Shown piece after piece: positions 62,201 through 63,088 of a stretch of 63,088 bases of DNA (the first letter of the stretch is position 1; every line of letters starts with the position of its first letter). A program made the position numbers and the translations under genes. Origin of the DNA: Gemmiger sp. An194 (GTDB lineage: Bacteria > Bacillota > Clostridia > Oscillospirales > Ruminococcaceae); assembly GCF_002160145.1 (NCBI RefSeq), contig NZ_NFKA01000020.1, positions 1 through 63,088 on the forward strand, in the 5' to 3' direction. Under the pieces are notes generated by a model, which worked only from the letters and a program-made list of their open reading frames with translations, did not search any database and had not been told where the DNA came from.

Positions 62201-63088
62201 CGGTGTAAGCACCAGCAGCGCTGAGCTGAACGGCTTTGAAAAGGGCGAGTGGAACGCCATTGCTCTGACCTATGAAGAAAAGGCTGGCGGCAATGGTTCC
62301 GTCGTCGTCTATGTGAACGGTGTGAAGGCTGCTGAAGTGGCCGACATCGGCTTCAAGCTGAGCACCATGACCGACATTCAGGCTATGCTGGGCCGCATGG
62401 TGGGCACCAGCTACCTGCAGAAGGGCCTGTACGACAGCATTGTGGTCGTGGATGAGGTTCTGGATGCGGAGAAGCTCCAGACCGAGACCCTGGCCCGCAA
62501 GTATGCCAAGGAAACCCTGCCCATGATCAATACCGCCAATCTGGAAGCCAACCTGGAAAAGGCTGAGGCTCTGGTGGAGGCGGGTCTGACCAGCGATCGT
62601 CTGGAAGCCGCGATGACTGCTGCCAAGGACGTTCTGGCCAACGAAAACAAGACCCAGACCATGGTGGATGAGGCCGACAGCGAGCTGATTGCTGCCATCG
62701 GCGAAGTGCAGCCCACCGAGATCCTGCTGGACGGCGCCGATGTGGACGCCGCAGCGGAAAACGTGAACGGCCTGACCTGGAAGGGCTGGGGCATGCTGAA
62801 CGGCAACAGCACCAGCAACCTGCTGCTGGACTACAAGGCCGAGCATCCCGACAAATACTGGGAGATGATGGAGTACCTGTTCGGCGGCGAACATCCGCTG
62901 TTCACCCACATCAAGATGGAAATGGGTAACGACGGTAACAACTCCACCGGCGCGGAAGCCTGCACCATGCGTTGGGCGAATGACAAGGCGGATGCCTCCC
63001 GTTCTCCCGGCTTCGTAATGGCGGCGGACGCGAAGGCCGTGAACCCGGATGTGAAAATCAGCGTGCTGCGCTGGATGTACCCCGACTG
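59283..63088 (+). CDS. Second giant secreted glycoside hydrolase (GH43_34-like plus GH59), cut by window end
   Basis: At least 1,268 residues are present, open to the right edge; ATG at 59280 is an equal start, both after GGGGG. In order: signal peptide (about 1-28, ending VPAYA); EATEAPQ-type repeats (53-120); LamG-like (126-335); two atrophied Ig-like domains (350-533); GH43 domain (537-853) with GVRDPFIIRS, CTWAPEATYDP, VIQGEDGKYYRF and VEGPTIF supplying the Asp/Glu triad, resembling subfamily 34; LamG-like (873-1060); FIVAR-like (1067-1147); and the start of GH59, whose catalytic residues lie beyond the window. It follows the first giant gene and probably shares its substrate class. Confidence 0.9.
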   Translation, partial: MQKILRRAVAAFLAACMMMNIAVPAYAASSTESASSQAVSQETADLLLEQAAAQAEPTEAPAEDATGASQAEPTEAPEAEATEAPQAEATEVPQAEATEAPQVESTETPAAPETAVQQEPVVEEKLVASYDMTTNGTALVDVSGNGNDATLSGTTDASFAGGNWHMNKDSFATLPAGLITGEEFTVQFTATTTAKAAHWMFALGDGFGNWNDKNVGNYIFVNPAPTERNGNILSAIKVGTGSDWKEVRVPDSASAIGLANQQGYATITMVGEGNELRLYLNGQQVSSVTHEFKIQDVIPEDKTGYIGKSLYTSDPLMTANLADFKIWNYALSTEELAAEQPSAEVLAEYFARDIKAAMLGGNSGLEAVTENLSLPSTVNGVAVAWTSDNTDVLANDGTIHPVVGKDTTVKLTASYSLNGEAKTQEFTVVVKGLDVGKTLQEAADSLTIPNADDVRGNFTLPESVGEVSVKWATDHEEIVTVESQKASVDGYDEIPAGVVTRPAEDTKVTMTATLSLADQQTTKQIELTVKAAPEELTDADFTDYFFAYFAGEGYSDGEQIYFASSQDGLNWEDLNDNEPVLYSTLGEQGVRDPFIIRSAEGDRFYLIATDLKINGNNDWSGAQSNGSQSLMIWESNDLVNWSEQRMVDVSSEYDAGCTWAPEATYDPITGEYLVYWASRAERTTGDKIHRIYVVKTRDFYTFTEPEVWIEYDQSSIDTTVIQGEDGKYYRFTKNEGTSTNELGALTKTVFLETADTLLGEWTQIKSDSLNGEQWVEGPTIFRLNADDRENGQYCLLLDDFGGIGYYPVVTDDLASGVFTAPDTEFKMPSRARHGTPLRITAEEYETIQAKWGDAVMPDPGVDPDPELAKLALEETGGLTYANGAITYLRSGCDTLFQINVDWNNTNSYHATINDAQAKFGTTAFTVLMDVKTEDSASGDLLARGAALNIGNDKYALRIGTYENGNLRFGSYSGGVSTSSAELNGFEKGEWNAIALTYEEKAGGNGSVVVYVNGVKAAEVADIGFKLSTMTDIQAMLGRMVGTSYLQKGLYDSIVVVDEVLDAEKLQTETLARKYAKETLPMINTANLEANLEKAEALVEAGLTSDRLEAAMTAAKDVLANENKTQTMVDEADSELIAAIGEVQPTEILLDGADVDAAAENVNGLTWKGWGMLNGNSTSNLLLDYKAEHPDKYWEMMEYLFGGEHPLFTHIKMEMGNDGNNSTGAEACTMRWANDKADASRSPGFVMAADAKAVNPDVKISVLRWMYPD

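Noticed and set aside
59076-62909. Reverse-strand open frame of 1,277 codons across the second giant gene
   Set aside because: Same codon-register shadow effect; the forward frame has a signal peptide, GH43 motifs and a GGGGG ribosome site.

Overview
The window looks like chromosomal DNA of a high-GC, anaerobic, Gram-positive-type Firmicute, most likely an Oscillospiraceae/Ruminococcaceae gut bacterium of the Faecalibacterium/Gemmiger/Subdoligranulum type. This is inferred from strong GGAGG ribosome sites, TTG/GTG starts, clostridial gene orders (scpA-scpB-DUF2953-gerW-rluB; yicC-remA-gmk-priA-def-fmt-rsmB-rlmN-prpC-pknB-rsgA), an [FeFe] hydrogenase, spore genes and very large wall-anchored glycosidases. 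No rRNA, tRNA, CRISPR array, IS transposase or phage gene was seen.

Layout. 1-324: tail of a glutamate synthase small-subunit gene, followed by a hairpin-rich segment and a second, displaced copy of the gene's last codons. 420-15377: mixed accessory and housekeeping genes, mostly on the minus strand: TspO, a TetR regulator with a clear operator, a TIM-barrel protein, an MsrA-MsrB lipoprotein, a nuclease-helicase of the DinG/XPD type, a PRK06851-like ATPase, a MATE pump behind a probable attenuator, a ddh/MBL/glyoxalase cluster, an ECF sigma/anti-sigma/membrane-protein operon, an esterase and L28. 15639-19825: site-2 protease, ScpAB, DUF2953, GerW, RluB. 19905-22295: [FeFe] hydrogenase with a notable control region, and an acyltransferase-like membrane protein. 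22527-34083: a long information-processing and Ser/Thr-phosphorylation operon. 34181-38830: DUF2798 protein, thiamine pyrophosphokinase and a spore-coat basement group made of a 26-residue SpoVM, a DUF3794/LysM protein and SpoIVA. 39175-41673: a two-gene glycan-initiation unit (4,6-dehydratase plus phosphoglycosyl transferase). 41769-48916: DUF4364, an S1-domain protein, DUF951, prfA, tsaC, coaE, a lytic transglycosylase, an M18 aminopeptidase and a PH-domain protein. 49483-63088: two giant secreted glycoside hydrolases, the second cut by the window end.

How it fits together. The last 14 kb is the most distinctive part. The first giant protein (about 3,108 residues) joins a GH59 galactosidase and a GH43 subfamily-24-like galactanase to duplicated, apparently undescribed beta-rich modules and an SPQTG wall anchor. 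The second joins a GH43 subfamily-34-like enzyme to a GH59 domain whose DNA is nearly identical to that of the first. Together they suggest cell-surface attack on galactose-rich glycans such as type II arabinogalactan; this is inference. SpoVM, SpoIVA, the DUF3794/LysM protein and GerW indicate real or recently lost sporulation capacity.
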